The notes: generated by a model not told the origin, from the letters alone. Shown: positions 1 through 10,992, counted from the stretch's first letter. The stretch: 64,000 nucleotides of DNA from Purpureocillium takamizusanense (GCF_022605165.1 NC_063068.1:4402001-4466000); one strand, 5' to 3'. A program made the numbers and translations.

Positions 1-718
1 TCTTCCGGTTCTGGCGCTGCTTCTTAGTCTCGACCTTTTCGGGGGCCTTGGTGGCCTTCTTCTTCTGCTCCTGCTTGCCCGAGTCGGTAATGCGGAGGAC
101 GGCGGGGCCGGCAGGGGCCGGCTCAAGCATGTCGCTGACGCCACTGGCATCGACGGGGCTAGTCTCGGGGGACGTCGCGGGGGACTCATCGTCGTCGGCA
201 TCGGCGTCGGCGCTGGTGGTCGAGAGGGTGGCGACGGGCTTGTCGGAAGCAGCCTTGTCTGCAGCGGCCTTGTCGGTAATTTGGTTGGCGCGAGACTGCT
301 TGACAGACTTCTCTCGCTGCTTCGAGGCGTCCGTCTTGGACGCAAGCTTGGTGCCCTCCTTAGCCCTGGCCAGCTGTCTGGCGAACTCGCGATTGTCGAC
401 CTCATCCTTAGCCGAGTCGGCGGCGGCGGCAGCTGCGGCGTAGCTCACGGGGGCCGGCTTAGACTCCTCGGCAGCGTTGAGGCGGGACTTGGCCTTGGCG
501 GCTTCCTGAGCCTCCGAGGCGAAGCTCTCCATCCGCTGCTTCTTCTTCCTATCCTCTTTACGCGGTTCTTGGTGCGCCGTCTTGACAGCTCGCGGTGCGG
601 CGGCGGCGCCCCTCCGGTTCGCCTTTTGTGTCGAAACATGATAGACGGCATAGCCGAGGCCAATGAGGGTGGCGTAGCCACCAATGGTGTAGAGGTAGTT
701 CATGCTCGCGTCGGCCAT
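1..718 (-). CDS. Membrane-anchored Lys/Ala-rich protein, conserved in filamentous fungi (3' end beyond window)
   Basis: The ATG at 716-718 opens a minus-strand frame that stays open to the left edge (239 codons), so the C-terminus is missing. Residues 7-26 form one hydrophobic segment (start MADASMNYLYTIGG), probably a transmembrane anchor. It is followed by a basic stretch (QKANRRG), then a long Ala/Lys/Glu-rich, low-complexity, probably helical region. The last part visible has the pattern PAVLRITDSGKQ followed by ETKKQRQNR, which I recall from uncharacterised Pezizomycotina proteins. The layout suggests a single-pass ER or mitochondrial membrane protein with a charged cytosolic tail. Function is unknown. 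The start is supported by the conserved N-terminal hydrophobic block directly behind it. No intron is needed in the visible part. Confidence 0.72.
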   Translation of the reverse strand, partial: MADASMNYLYTIGGYATLIGLGYAVYHVSTQKANRRGAAAAPRAVKTAHQEPRKEDRKKKQRMESFASEAQEAAKAKSRLNAAEESKPAPVSYAAAAAAADSAKDEVDNREFARQLARAKEGTKLASKTDASKQREKSVKQSRANQITDKAAADKAASDKPVATLSTTSADADADDDESPATSPETSPVDASGVSDMLEPAPAGPAVLRITDSGKQEQKKKATKAPEKVETKKQRQNRK

Positions 719-3419
719 GGTGACGGAATCGTGGACGGCGGTGATGGTCGATCGAGTCGGGGCCGGCAGGCGGTTTGAGGCGGCAGACAAGGTCCGAGAG
801 CCCTTGGAGGCCGAATCAGGCAGGGAGGCTTGGAGCCTGTGCTGAGCAGCAGCAGCAAACACAAAACGCCGCACGGTATGTGCAGGGCGCCGGGACGATG
901 CAGGCGGGATGGACGATGCTGGACGACAATGGCGGACAGGAGAGAGCGGCGGACGTCGAGCGATGAGCGTCTGGAGGCGGCTCTCGTGATTTGGAGCAAT
1001 CGAGTGGCCAGGCTGTCTTCAACTGGGGCCCTTGTCTGCGGTACGCACGGTGGTTCGTCAACTGGGATGCTGGGGCTGGGACTCTGGGTCGGGTCGGCGG
1101 CGAGGCAGGTACTGTAGGCGACTTTGTGCCCTAGAGAGGTACCTCCCGAGTCCCTACCTAGGTGCAGGGGGTGGGGTAAAATAAGGGAAGGGCAAAAGGG
1201 GGGGCGTGACCTTGTACTGGTGCTGTACGAGGATGGCAGAGCAATGATGCTGAATTCTTTGAGGCGACGGCGTGTGTGCTCGCAGGACGAAGAGCGGATG
1301 CCGTGAGGGATGACGATGTAGAGGGGATATTGTTGATGAGGCGGCGGCGCCGTCTTTTGTTGGCTGCCATGGGACAAAGAGAAAGACTTACTGTACTGTC
1401 CGTAGGGATACAAGCGTGATGCGGGCTGCAGGTTGTGGCGTATCGGCGGCAGTGGTGACGCGATTCAGTGGTCTAGGCCGACGGGCAGCTGGAAGCCGGC
1501 GAGGTCAGGGGCTCCCAGTGTTGCTTCGAACAGTGGCCGTCCGGCGCTTAGAGGGTACTAGGTATAACTCCTTGGTGGTCAGGAGCCCTAAAAGGGTCGC
1601 TGTGTCCCTTCCACTGCACCCTCGTCACACCTGCCAATGCGAAGAGCGGCCAGACCTCCAGTGCACCAGTGCGCGGCCCGCAGTCTCGTATCCCTGGGCT
1701 GGTGCGGTGGGGAACCCTTGGAGCGCACGACTCTTTCCCCCCTCCCCGGACCGACGGGCACTAGACACAGGCGAGCGAGACAGCGCGCCGAGCACGCAGG
1801 CAGGGCAGGGAGGCGGGCGGGCTGGCTGGCGCCTCTGGATCGAGCGACGGCGGCGGGGGCCAAATTTCAGGGGACGCGAAATGGCAATTTGGCGGGCTTT
1901 TGATGAGACCTTGGCGGACGGACGCAGGCGGCGCGTGTGGTGCCCGTCTCACCGAGTGGATGGGTACCGTAGTAGTTCGCAGGCGCGGCTTTTTTCCTTG
2001 TTGTCTTTGCGTTGGCGTGGGTGTGGGTGTGGGTGTGGGTGTTTCTGTCTGCGAATGTGAATGTGAGTGTGTTTCTCCAACCCGTCGACTCTTTTCTTTC
2101 GCGGGTTTTGGTTCGGGTGTGCCTCGTGGCTTGCTTGTTGAGGGGTCCCTGCCAGGGCTTGGGACTCTGATTCACGGCATCCGCGATGACACGCATGTTC
2201 AGTCGCGCCGACGCAGGGGCGCGCCGGAACCTATCGTCCGTTCCTTCCTCTTGTTCCGACCACGTGACTGACTCGTCTTGGGCGAGTGCTTTCCCCTTGG
2301 CTTACCCTGCACGGCGAAGGCTCGTCCATCGGCCGCGACTATTGCCCTGTTGATGACGACGATGGCGCGCTTGATGACATGTTGGAGTAGGCGGATTCTG
2401 GAAGTAGTGGTAGGGCCAAAAAAGGAAGACTGACATGTTGTCGTGGTGCCTGGGCGGGATGTGACTTAGTGCCCGCAGATCGTGGCGTCGTGAAGTCGTG
2501 CACGTTGTCCTGTGGGACGACGAGACTGGCCTCACCAATAGCTGACAACGGGCGGGAACGCTGTTATTTACGAGACGATGACGCTCTACGGGACAGAGCA
2601 GTAGTTACTACCACAATCGCGACGCCGAGCCCTGCGTGCTAAACGTAGGGTGTCGGCATAGTCTACACCTCACGAGGACCAGCAGCTGAGCTTGACTGAC
2701 TCCCATGTTCCCGCCCGCGTGGGCGGCAACAGCCGGCGTCAGCGCTGCCACATCGAGCAGCCCTTCCATCATGGAAGTCTTGCCGCCGCCGCCGCCGCCG
2801 TAGCCAACGCCATCCACCACCACAACCGCCACCAGCAGCGGCCCTCCCTGCCTCACGATCCTCCGCTACACAGACTCGAGACGGCGCGCGGCACGGACGC
2901 CCGAGTTGAAGGCAGCCTACCATATCCATTGGCCTACCACGTCTCATCACCTTTCGTACCAGGAAACGCGAGACGCGCCGGAGTCGGCCGGCCGGGACAC
3001 GCCGCAGGGTCCTGACAGTCGCTACCAGTAAAAAAACGGCTCATGGCCTCACATCGTCGCGCGCCGGAGAAGGATCACCCCGTCAGTAAGTTAGTACACT
3101 TCGTAGTCGTGGCTCGTAAGGCGGCGACTCTTGGGTGAGGGGCGCCGCGGATCCCACCCCCACCTTCTTCTGTCTGCTCGCCGAAGGAGGGGCAGCCACG
3201 CGACGACAACGTCTTTTCTCGCATCCGCCCCCCGGCGCTCTCACGGCACTCCGTCCCCATCTGTAAATTATATCAAATCCCCATCATATTCTGCGTCGCC
3301 TCCGCCTCCTGTGATTGAACATTAATCCGTTGAACCCCCCAAAACGCCCGTGGTTCTGCTCCTGCACCGAACAAACGTCCTCTGTCCACATCACAACGAC
3401 GACCGACCTGACCCTCACA
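719..3419. other. Spacer, about 2.7 kb, no gene seen
   Basis: This lies between two divergent genes (upstream of the minus-strand gene at 1-718 and of the nucleoside hydrolase). Open frames here, the longest being 237 codons at 700-1413 (-), lack family motifs and look like GC-rich chance frames. A (GGGTGT)n tract lies near 2017-2043, and a palindromic CACGTG occurs near 2261. The last few hundred bases before 3420 are C-rich and pyrimidine-rich, as in fungal 5' leaders. Confidence 0.6.
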
Positions 3420-4961
3420 ATGGCGCCGCACAAAATCATCATCGACACTGATCCAGGCAAGAGACTGATCTCCTCATTTGCTACCCAGCAGTGTTAGGAT
3501 GGAGGGACGAGGCTAACCTTGCGCACAGGTGTCGACGACATCATGGCCATGCTGCTCGCCCTTAGCGCCTCCCCCGAGGAGCTCGATGTCGCCATGATCT
3601 CAGTCACATACGGCAACGTTCCCCTGCAAAGGTAATCATTCGTAACACGGCCCTACGCGTTTGCGTGGCCTCCGTGACAGGACTTTACTGACCAGCTCGT
3701 CCTCTGCAGCTGTCTGCGTAACGTGGTCGCCCTCTTCCATGTCCTGGAGAAGGAGCTCGCGTGGCGGAAGGAAACTGGCCGCCCCGAGGGCTACGGCGCC
3801 ATGAAGGCCTCCAAGCCCATCGTTGCCGTCGGCCCAGAGCACCCTCTTGAAGATGAGTGCCTCATGGCTGATTACTTCCGTACGTTATGATACCTCGTGC
3901 ATCCATGGGCATATAATCACTTGTCTAGTATGTCTCTTTAGGTGGCGGCTAACCTGCATGTAGACGGCGAGGATGGCCTGCACAATGTCCACAAAGTACA
4001 TCCCCATCTCAGCCCCGCCGATACCTGGGGCTCCCTCTTCACAGACAATGAGGCGTCCGGTGATCAAACCACCGCCTCGTCCCTGTTTACACCCTCCAAG
4101 AAGCCCGCCCACAAAGAGATCCTCCGCATCCTCCGCGAGAACCCCGTCGATACTGTCTCCGTCCTCGCCGTTGGACCCCTGACGAACGTCGCTCTTGCCG
4201 CTGCTGAGGATCCCGAGGCCTTCCTCCGCATCAAGGAGCTCGTCGTCATGGGTGGTGCCGTCAACGTCGAGGGAAACGTCACGCCCTGCGCCGAGTTCAA
4301 CTGCTACGCCGATGCAGTTGCCGCGGCTCGCGTCTACGCCCTCACCTCCTTCAACCCGTCGTCAACGATGCCTCCCTTGCCCGCTAAGTTGTCGACCTTG
4401 CCACCGTACCCGCCCAAGCTGTCCCGTCGGCTGAAGCTCACCATCGCGCCTCTTGACATCACCACTCCGCACCTCATCACCAAGAGCTTCTTTGCGGATA
4501 GGGTCCAACCGCACATTGACGCTGGAAGCCCCCTGGCCGTGTGGACATCGCATTTCATCAAAGGCGCGTTCAGCAAGATCGAGTCCATGGAGGGCGACGG
4601 CAACGAGCCGGGCCTGTCTCTACATGACCCGCTCACTGTATGGTACATGATCACCCACGACGATCCTCAATGGAAGTTCCCGGCAAAGCTCGAGGATATT
4701 CGCATCGAGACGTCTGGCCAGTGGACGCGCGGTATGCACGTCGTCGACAACCGCCTGAGAGCAAAGCCGGCTGAGGTGGCTGCGGCTGTTTCGGAGGATC
4801 CCCGAGAGGACCCCAAAGTCGTCACCATCGACGAGGTCCCCGGCGACACCATGGGCTGGATGAGCATCCTTAAAGGCAACAATGTTGGTCGCCTCATCGC
4901 CTCGCCAGGCGAAGATCTCTTCAAGGAAGTGTGGATGCAGCGTGTCTTTGCGCAATCGTAG
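3420..4961 (+). CDS. Inosine-uridine preferring nucleoside hydrolase (uridine nucleosidase type), 4 exons, 435 aa
   Basis: Hydrolyses the N-glycosidic bond of ribonucleosides to base plus ribose (purine/pyrimidine salvage, cytosol). Exons are 3420-3456, 3529-3631, 3710-3879 and 3964-4961; 1308 nt joined, 435 codons plus stop. Residues 9-16 read DTDPGVDD, the calcium- and ribose-binding aspartate cluster of the family. VVMGGA (about residue 197) and AEFN (about 212) follow, and LHDPL (about 324) carries the conserved active-site His-Asp. At 435 aa it is longer than bacterial enzymes of about 315 aa, as is usual in fungi. Intron 1 splits the codon for Gly13 and uses a GC donor (GCAAGA) with a CAG acceptor. 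No GT donor rebuilds DTDPGVDD, because reading on from the GC site adds unrelated residues and then a stop. Introns 2 and 3 are GT-AG. Substrate preference cannot be read from sequence. Confidence 0.93.
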
Positions 4962-5265
4962 ATAAAAGGCTTCCTTTGAAGAGGTACAGCGTCAGCATAA
5001 TGAAAAGCTATGACAATTGTGACCGCGGGAGTCGTGTGTCCCAGACATGTCATACCCCAGATATACTCAACCAAAATTTGTTGAAAACAGCCCTCGGTAC
5101 TCCAAACACCGTAACCATGTCAAAACATTGTTCGCTTCTTTTTGGGGGCAAGCTCATCTCATGCCCCGCAGGCAGGTCCCCATGCCGAGTAGTTGATGCG
5201 TTCGCCCGGGGGATGCACTGCGTCTCGACAAGCGCGAGCCGAGAGGAACACGGTGCCGACTGGGC
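4962..5265. other. Short convergent spacer
   Basis: 304 bp between the stop of the nucleoside hydrolase (+) and the stop of LSM8 (-). It must hold both 3' UTRs. No other feature was recognised. Confidence 0.6.
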
Positions 5266-5758
5266 TCAGATGTGCTTGACGCCTCCAATCGTGGCCCCCT
5301 TCACCTCCGTCCAATTGATGCTGTCGTCGAGTTTCTCGTCCACCAGGCCGACGGAGCACACGCCGTCTCCTCGCACCAGGTACAGTCCTAGGGGCACCTC
5401 GACAGAAGGCTCAGGATCGTCGGGTTCGCGGATGATTCTCTCGACGGCGTCATTGAGCACCTGGTGGGGTAATATGCGCGTTAGAAGAACCATGCAGCTG
5501 CACGCGTGTCATGAGCGGGGAGAGAGGGTGCCAGGCAAGCAGGCCGGCCGACAGAGCGCGCGCGTACCAGGTTGGTCGAGTTATCGGCCGCCGTCAGGGT
5601 GCCCACGAGTATCCGCGAATCGGCCGTCACGATCAGCACCTTTTCTTCAGGGCGGGGGATACGTGGTCAGCTCCCAATGTTGTGAGGCACGACGCGCGGG
5701 CAAGAGCGCGTTGCTCGGGTGAATGCTCACTGTTCAGGTACCCTCCGAGGCTCGCCAT
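5266..5758 (-). CDS. lsm8: U6 snRNA-associated Sm-like protein LSm8, 3 exons, 99 aa
   Basis: LSm8 is the subunit that makes the nuclear Lsm2-8 ring, which binds the 3' U-tract of U6 snRNA. Exons on the minus strand are 5758-5731, 5644-5568 and 5460-5266 (28+77+195 nt), joining to 99 codons plus stop. The protein starts MASLGGYLN, then KKVLIVTADSRILVGTL (Sm1 motif region), then the Sm2 motif LGLYLVRGDGVCSVG at about residues 63-77, and ends with GATIGGVKHI. The Sm2 RGD and the ring-forming spacing fit Lsm8 better than other Lsm proteins. Introns are 86 and 107 nt with GT donors. The start context GCC-ATG-GCG is good. The gene lies about 0.9 kb downstream of the U2 snRNA gene on the same strand. 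Because it is short and split into three exons, no single open frame covers it. Confidence 0.9.
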
Positions 5759-6671
5759 GGCGCTATCGACGTGCGCAGCGGGGAGGCGGGAGGGAAGGTT
5801 TGTGTCGGTGTATCGCGTGCAAAGAAACCCGGTGCCAATGGCGGAGTTGAAAGGGGGCTGTAGGGGCGATGGGAGCTGGGTTGAAGGTGCGAAGTGGTTG
5901 GTGATGGAAGCAGCTGGGTTTGACGGAACTCGGGGAAAGTTTGGCCGTGGATGGAGCACACCAGGTGGGAGCTCTCTGCTGACGGGGAGGTGTGGAGGGG
6001 ACGCCAGCGGCGGGCGGTGGAGCGGGCGGGCTCCTCAGACAGCAAGCAACACAGGCGGGCACAGGGGCACTAGGCCGTCTTAGGGCACCACCTCTGGCGG
6101 AAGCTGCAAAAATCACGGAACCGCAAAGCTCTGCGCTCGCCAAAAGAGCAGCAGCACAACAGTCTGGGGGCGTGGCTAGTTTGGCGCACGAGATTCTATA
6201 GCTATACAGATGCTTTGGCTAAGACTTGGTTTTCATTAGGGACAGTAGGAAGGGTACGTTCGAAGGCCTCGGCCAGCTGCAGCCACCGTCTCCCAGCTCG
6301 GGATTCTGGGTTTGGTGGGATGGCTTCCCAAAATTTCTTCACCAGGACCGCCCAGGCAGCCGACGTCCTCTGGCGCCCTCTTGCATTCACTCTTCCTGGG
6401 AGACATCAAACAGACATGCAAGGTGCTGTGGTATCCAGCGTGGGCGTGGCTTCTCTGCTGGCACTGGGCAGCCGACGATCGAGAGGTTCCCAAGCAGGAA
6501 CCACAAACGCCATGGCATCACGTCAACACATCACGAGTGAATACGACCGAGTCGCTGAGGGCACCAAGTTCCTAAATAACACGCCGAAGTCATACTCATG
6601 GATAGTTCTTCTTCGCCGCGCCGGTCAAGCCAGCGAAGGCAATGAAAAAAAAAAAAAGAAGCGAGGTTCGC
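5759..6671. other. Spacer between LSM8 and U2 snRNA genes
   Basis: About 0.9 kb containing the LSM8 promoter and the 3' flank of the U2 gene. Open frames at 6215-6691 (+) and nearby have no recognisable motif and carry no codon pattern like the real genes. An A-run lies at about 6645-6657, which reads as a T-run just downstream of U2 on its own strand. Confidence 0.5.
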
Positions 6672-6853
6672 GTCACCTGGAGGCAGTGTAATACCAGGGA
6701 CACAGTGGGCGGAAACATAGGCAAGCCCAGAGGAATCCGCCCGGGCTCCAAAAATAGGAATAATCACGATTAGCCTCCTTAGAGGCCTTTCAGAGATTAA
6801 ACTGAAAAGAACAGATACTACACTTGATCTAAGCCAAAAGGCAAAGAGAGCTA
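6672..6853 (-). ncRNA. U2 spliceosomal snRNA
   Basis: The reverse complement contains the U2 5' domain almost letter for letter: TTTGCCTTTTGGCTTAGATC, then AAGTGTAGTATCTGTTC. The branch-point recognition sequence GTAGTA maps to 6816-6821. Stem-loop IIa follows (TTTTCAG...CTGAAAG), then IIb (GCCTC-TAAG-GAGGC). The Sm site ATTTTTG is at 6749-6755. A GGGCGG...CCGCCC stem (III) and a terminal stem-loop IV (CCTGG...CCAGG, 6676-6700) complete the fold. The 5' end closely resembles fission yeast U2 as I recall it; I place it at about 6853. The 3' end is set just past stem IV and could be off by about 10 nt. The length of about 182 nt suits a fungal U2 without large expansions. A TATAAAAG lies about 50 nt upstream. 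Confidence 0.93.
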
Positions 6854-7578
6854 AAGAAGAAAGGAAAAAAAAGTTCTAAAATTCCGGCGGGCGGCGCGCG
6901 CTTTTATAGTAGGTGCCTTTGGGCGGTGTGAGGTGCGTGGGGCGCGGGACGGCAGAAATTCAGGCCAATGGGCGGCCGTGGAGCCACAGTGGTGCCTGAG
7001 GTGCCTGACTGTTTGTTTGCCTGAGGACCCGAGAGCACAACTCACTCACCTCGTCAGCCGCTGCAGGCCTGTGCCTGCGACTGCCTACCAAGGCAGGCAC
7101 GGGTAGCGGCATGCGGCTGACAGCGTAAGGTGGGCCGTCATTTCAATTCATGACTCTCCTTCTCAAGAGTCCTAGTTGTGAACTCGTACAAAGGGCTGCA
7201 TTACGAGACCATGGCAGCTTGGGACAGGAGGACTTGGGGCAAGCAGGGGCAGCACGACAAGGGCCGTAAATCATGGTTATTGAAATTCGTCATGCATTTT
7301 CATGCTGACGGACCATCGCTGGTTCCAACGCGTTCTCGCCTTCCTGATATACAAAGGCAGCTACGTCGTTTGGCCCTCATGAAACCCTGGCCCCGGACGC
7401 CATTGCGTTCGCGACGCTACCATGCCAAAAAAAAAAAAGACCACGGTCTGCCTTGTGCTTGCTCCTTTCGACAAAGGATTGGCGACTCAAAAGGAAGCCG
7501 ACCGCAGAGCAAAACACCTTTTAACGCCTAGCCGTTTCGTCATGTGCACAGTCCTTCCTGAATCGCCGGGTCATTTCT
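6854..7578. other. Spacer upstream of U2 snRNA
   Basis: About 0.7 kb between the end of the cyclin gene and the U2 gene, both on the minus strand. It holds the U2 promoter and the cyclin 3' flank, including an A-run at about 7427-7437. No coding evidence. Confidence 0.5.
6901..6908 (-). promoter_or_regulatory. TATA-like element of the U2 snRNA gene
   Basis: Read on the minus strand this is TATAAAAG, about 48-55 nt upstream of the inferred U2 5' end. The position fits a basal promoter element of a fungal snRNA gene. Whether it is used is not shown. Confidence 0.5.
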
Positions 7579-8950
7579 TCAGTCCTCGACCAGCTCGCCC
7601 TCGTCCTCAGAGACACGTGCACGCTTCTCAGCCCGATCGTTTTCACCACCAGACTCCACGTCAGGCTCTTTTCTCTTGGCGGGTGATCTGGGGGCGTAGT
7701 CACTGCCTGCCAGCCGCGGCTGGGATCCAGGCTCCAACCCTCTGTCTCTGTTGTCGGAGCCTCGATCAGTGCCACCATTGGTCTTGGCCATCGGGCTGCG
7801 GCTGGCTCGATCCATGTCCATGGGCGTGCCCGCTGATGACAGCGTCTCGGGCTGACTCAGGAGTGTGTCGGCGCGTCGTCTCGTGACCTCAAGATCAAAG
7901 GCGGGTGACGGCAGCGACGGGTTCTGCTTTCTAAGCGGATTCTCGGTGTAAAACTGCCTCATCACCTCAATCGATCTTGCGCAGCGGGTCTCGTTGACGT
8001 TCAAATACTTCCACCACGGCTCCCCGTTGATGTCGTCAATCTGCTCCTTGGCGTGAATGCTGGCGAAGAAGATTGCGCAAATGGCCACGTCTCTTGCCTC
8101 GATGAGCAGAGGCAGTGCGGTCAGGCCGGCGTCGTTACAGAAAGCCCAGGCTGATTGCCTCAAAGTTTTGTTGTGAACAATGTCTAGCTGTCCTAGCAGC
8201 TCGAAGAGGTTTCTGTAGGGGTTGTCGACCATGAGGTCAAAGGTGAGCTGCTCGAGCATAATCTCCTCGTACGTGAGTATGCTATCTCTCCATCGCCAAT
8301 ACTCTTTGCTCTGTTCGTCGATGATGAGCTTGGTGTTCTTCTGGGCGACCTTGGCAACGGCGATGATGATGTCCTTGGTCTTGCGACAGTTCTCCTCCAC
8401 CTTGTTGGCGAGAAACAGCGCCGTAGCAGCAATGTTCTAAACCTTGTTAGCGGACGAACAGGGGAAATCGGGAGGCTGGACATACGTAATGATGAATGCC
8501 ACCCTTCTCTTCGACCATGCTAAAGCGCATGAAGAAGCGGTGGAAGAAGACGCTCGCTACCCACAGTGTGATTTGCGGCAGGTCCAGCATGACGCCCGCC
8601 TGGTAGATAAAATTGACGCCCTTGGCCCGCCGGAGCCTCTCCTCAGTGGGCGCTATTCCATCGACGATGCTCGGAGTGCTGTGCACCTCGTCCCAGGAGA
8701 ACGACCACTGGTTCACCCCGGTGAGGGGCGTCTGTCGACCTGACTGCGCGGGCGACTGTGGACCGGACAGTGCGCTCGAGCGCGGAGGCGAAGTACGGGA
8801 GCTGTGTTGCGGCGGAGTGGGAGCGGCGGGCGGGACTTCTCGCGGGCGAGGCGGCGATCGCGATGGCCGCTCATGGCGGTTTCCGCCGGCGGGTAGGGTA
8901 GGCGGCTGGTAGCCCTCGCGGGGGGGCCTGTAGCGATCGATGCTCGCCAT
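7579..8950 (-). CDS. Cyclin T/K-type, P-TEFb cyclin (Pch1-like), 2 exons, 440 aa
   Basis: Predicted partner of a Cdk9-type kinase that phosphorylates the RNA polymerase II tail and elongation factors (nucleus). Exons are 8950-8486 and 8436-7579, split by a 49-nt GT-AG intron. Residues 1-75 are Pro/Ser/Arg-rich and disordered. The first cyclin fold starts at about residue 80 (QWSFSWDEV), with RRAKGVNFIYQAG and FFHRFFMRFS. After the intron come NIAATALFLANKVEE and KVAQKN...DEQSKEYWRWRD, the latter strikingly like fission yeast Pch1 as I recall it. The second fold runs to about residue 310, followed by a charged tail with basic patches (PAKRKEP, EKRARV) that may be nuclear signals. An in-frame ATG nine bases upstream (8957-8959) would add three residues. 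Cyclin L or Ctk2-type identity is less likely. Confidence 0.85.
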
Positions 8951-9432
8951 CTCCGGCAAAAGTTATGTCGGGTAGGCAATCACTGTGGCGGTTCGACCGT
9001 TGAAGCGAAGCATGAGGGGATTGTGTAGGGCAAGAATGCTGTCGCCGGGGTCTGGTAGCAAAACGATTGTTCAATGATGATGTTGGTGAGGTTCTGGCGC
9101 CGCGTTTGGTTGAGAGCCGTTATCTAATCGGGACGGTCACCTGACCTGCCGTCCTAAACCATCAGCGCCAACTAAGTTACCAATGCCACCTTGATTGTTA
9201 CCGGAATCTTAGGTGGAGCTCTGGGATGGGACATCGTTCATGCCATAGTTATATGAAGTACAGTATAGGAGGACGTGTCCATATCACTGCTTTTAGTCAA
9301 GGAAAAGTATGCACAGTCACTTCAAAGGGCTCGCTTGGAAGGGTATCTATTATTCTCATTTCGTCACTGAAAAATGTTACAGTTTGGTACAATGCAGTGC
9401 GCACGACATTTGTCATTATGGGCGCCCCACCT
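8951..9432. other. Spacer between cyclin and PRP4 genes
   Basis: About 0.5 kb holding the promoter of the cyclin gene and the 3' flank of PRP4, both on the minus strand. No further feature was recognised. Confidence 0.5.
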
Positions 9433-10992
9433 CTATAGAGCCTCACCATCGTTGCGGCCCCAGAGCTTCACCGTTCGATCATGGCCGCCGCTGACAATCC
9501 AGCGGCCGTCCCTGCTGTAGTCGACGCTGGCCACAGGTCCCGTGTGACCGCTTAGGGTTTGCACGAGCGTCCAATCGTCTGCCGAGAAGATCTTGACGTT
9601 CCTGTCGAAGCCGCTTGAGACGAAGAAGGTGCCGGACTTGATGGGGACCCTGGCGCCCTTCTCATCAGGACCGGGAGGCGTGCCGTCTACGGGGTCGTCG
9701 ATGCCCTTGAACCAGCGCATGTCTGAGACGGCGCTGCTGTGGGCGCCGATGCCGCCGGTCCGCTGCACCTTGCGGACGTCCCAGCACTTGATCCAGCCGT
9801 CGGCCGAGCCCGAGAGGACGCGGTGACCGTCGGAGCTCCAGTCGAGAGCGTGGATGGGTTTGATGTGACCGTCTAGGTGTCCGTCGAGGATCATGACGGT
9901 ACGGCCAGATCTTAGATCCCATATCCTGCCGATACTGTCCAAGCCGGCGCTGGCGAGCAAGGACCCGTCCGTGTTGAAGCTGATGGCGTAGACGCCTCGG
10001 GAGTGACCTTCTTGGAGGAGAAGCTCGGCCGTAGTCTCCACGTCCCAAAGGCGCCATGAGGTATCCTCGGATGCCGATGCCAGATATCGTCCCGATGGGT
10101 GAAATTCAGTGCGGCACACTCTTTGTGAGTGACCCTGCAGTGTCGACAGCGGGGTGTCCTTGTTCAGGGACCACAGCTGCACCAAGCCCTCGGCGCCGCC
10201 GGAGGCCAGGTTGACTGAGTCGGGCGAGACGTTGTTCTCGGGGAGAGTTGCGCCGGGAAACCACGAGAGGCCGCTGATCTTGTTTGTGTGGCCGCGGTAT
10301 GTCATCTTCTCAGTGAGGGTGGGCAGCTCGACGAGTTTGACCTGGCCGCCCCAGTTGCCGACGGCGACCATCTTTCCGTCGGGTGATATTCTCGTCATGC
10401 TGATGTGCCGCTCGCCGACGGTCTGACTTCCCTGCAGCTCAAAGGCGGCCAGCCTGTCCTTGATGTGCTTCCGATGCTTGACCTGCGTGCGCAGCGAGAT
10501 GGTGGCCTCCTCTTTGAGAAAGGCGACTCTGCGCTTCGCCCTGGGCAGCGAGAACTCGGCAATTTTTATGCGGGCCTGGAGAAGGTCGTTGCCTCCCCTC
10601 GAGTAGAACTCTTCCTCGGCCTCTGCCGCCTCCTCCTCTTCCTCGGGCGCGTCCTCCATGGTGATGTCACCATTCTCGAGACTGGCCATTTCGGCCTGGA
10701 TGGTCAGGAGCTCGCGCAATCGGTCGCGCCTCTCGGCCGGACCCTCTCCAAACAGGGTGACAGGCTCTCCCATCTCTCGCAGGCGCGCGCGGACTCGGCC
10801 ATCGTCGGTGGGCACGGCTATCGTGGCGGCAAGCCGCTTGCGGTTGAACTGGTTCAGGATGGCGGAGGCCTTTTCGGAGGACCCGCCTGCCGTTGGCATG
10901 TCATAGTCGTGGTCGTCGGGCAGATCCTCCAGCGCGAGGCCGGGCTCGGGCCTGGCCTCCTCGACGTACGCCTGTCTGGACGGGTGAATCAT
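9433..10992 (-). CDS. prp4: U4/U6 small nuclear ribonucleoprotein PRP4, WD40 protein, 519 aa
   Basis: Component of the U4/U6 and U4/U6.U5 particles that load onto the spliceosome (nucleus). It is one exon. The N-terminal part carries the PRP4-specific motif ([19 protein letters not shown], about residues 75-95, continuing into AERRDRLR). An acidic run and a basic helix precede a seven-bladed WD40 propeller from about residue 195 to the end, with clear WD signatures such as LWSLNKD, LWDVETT, IWDLRSG, CWDVRKV and LWGRNDG. The chosen start [18 protein letters not shown] fits the family. The frame is open for another 150 codons upstream, but that stretch is compositionally different and probably leader or promoter. 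One blade carries a four-residue tandem LDGH-LDGH (residues 369-376) that I do not recall in other PRP4 proteins. Confidence 0.92.
   Translation of the reverse strand: MIHPSRQAYVEEARPEPGLALEDLPDDHDYDMPTAGGSSEKASAILNQFNRKRLAATIAVPTDDGRVRARLREMGEPVTLFGEGPAERRDRLRELLTIQAEMASLENGDITMEDAPEEEEEAAEAEEEFYSRGGNDLLQARIKIAEFSLPRAKRRVAFLKEEATISLRTQVKHRKHIKDRLAAFELQGSQTVGERHISMTRISPDGKMVAVGNWGGQVKLVELPTLTEKMTYRGHTNKISGLSWFPGATLPENNVSPDSVNLASGGAEGLVQLWSLNKDTPLSTLQGHSQRVCRTEFHPSGRYLASASEDTSWRLWDVETTAELLLQEGHSRGVYAISFNTDGSLLASAGLDSIGRIWDLRSGRTVMILDGHLDGHIKPIHALDWSSDGHRVLSGSADGWIKCWDVRKVQRTGGIGAHSSAVSDMRWFKGIDDPVDGTPPGPDEKGARVPIKSGTFFVSSGFDRNVKIFSADDWTLVQTLSGHTGPVASVDYSRDGRWIVSGGHDRTVKLWGRNDGEAL

Noticed and set aside
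700..1413. 237-codon minus-strand frame upstream of the partial gene
   Set aside because: It overlaps the start of the membrane-protein gene in another frame, has no motif and has a Ser/Pro/Arg composition typical of GC-rich non-coding DNA.
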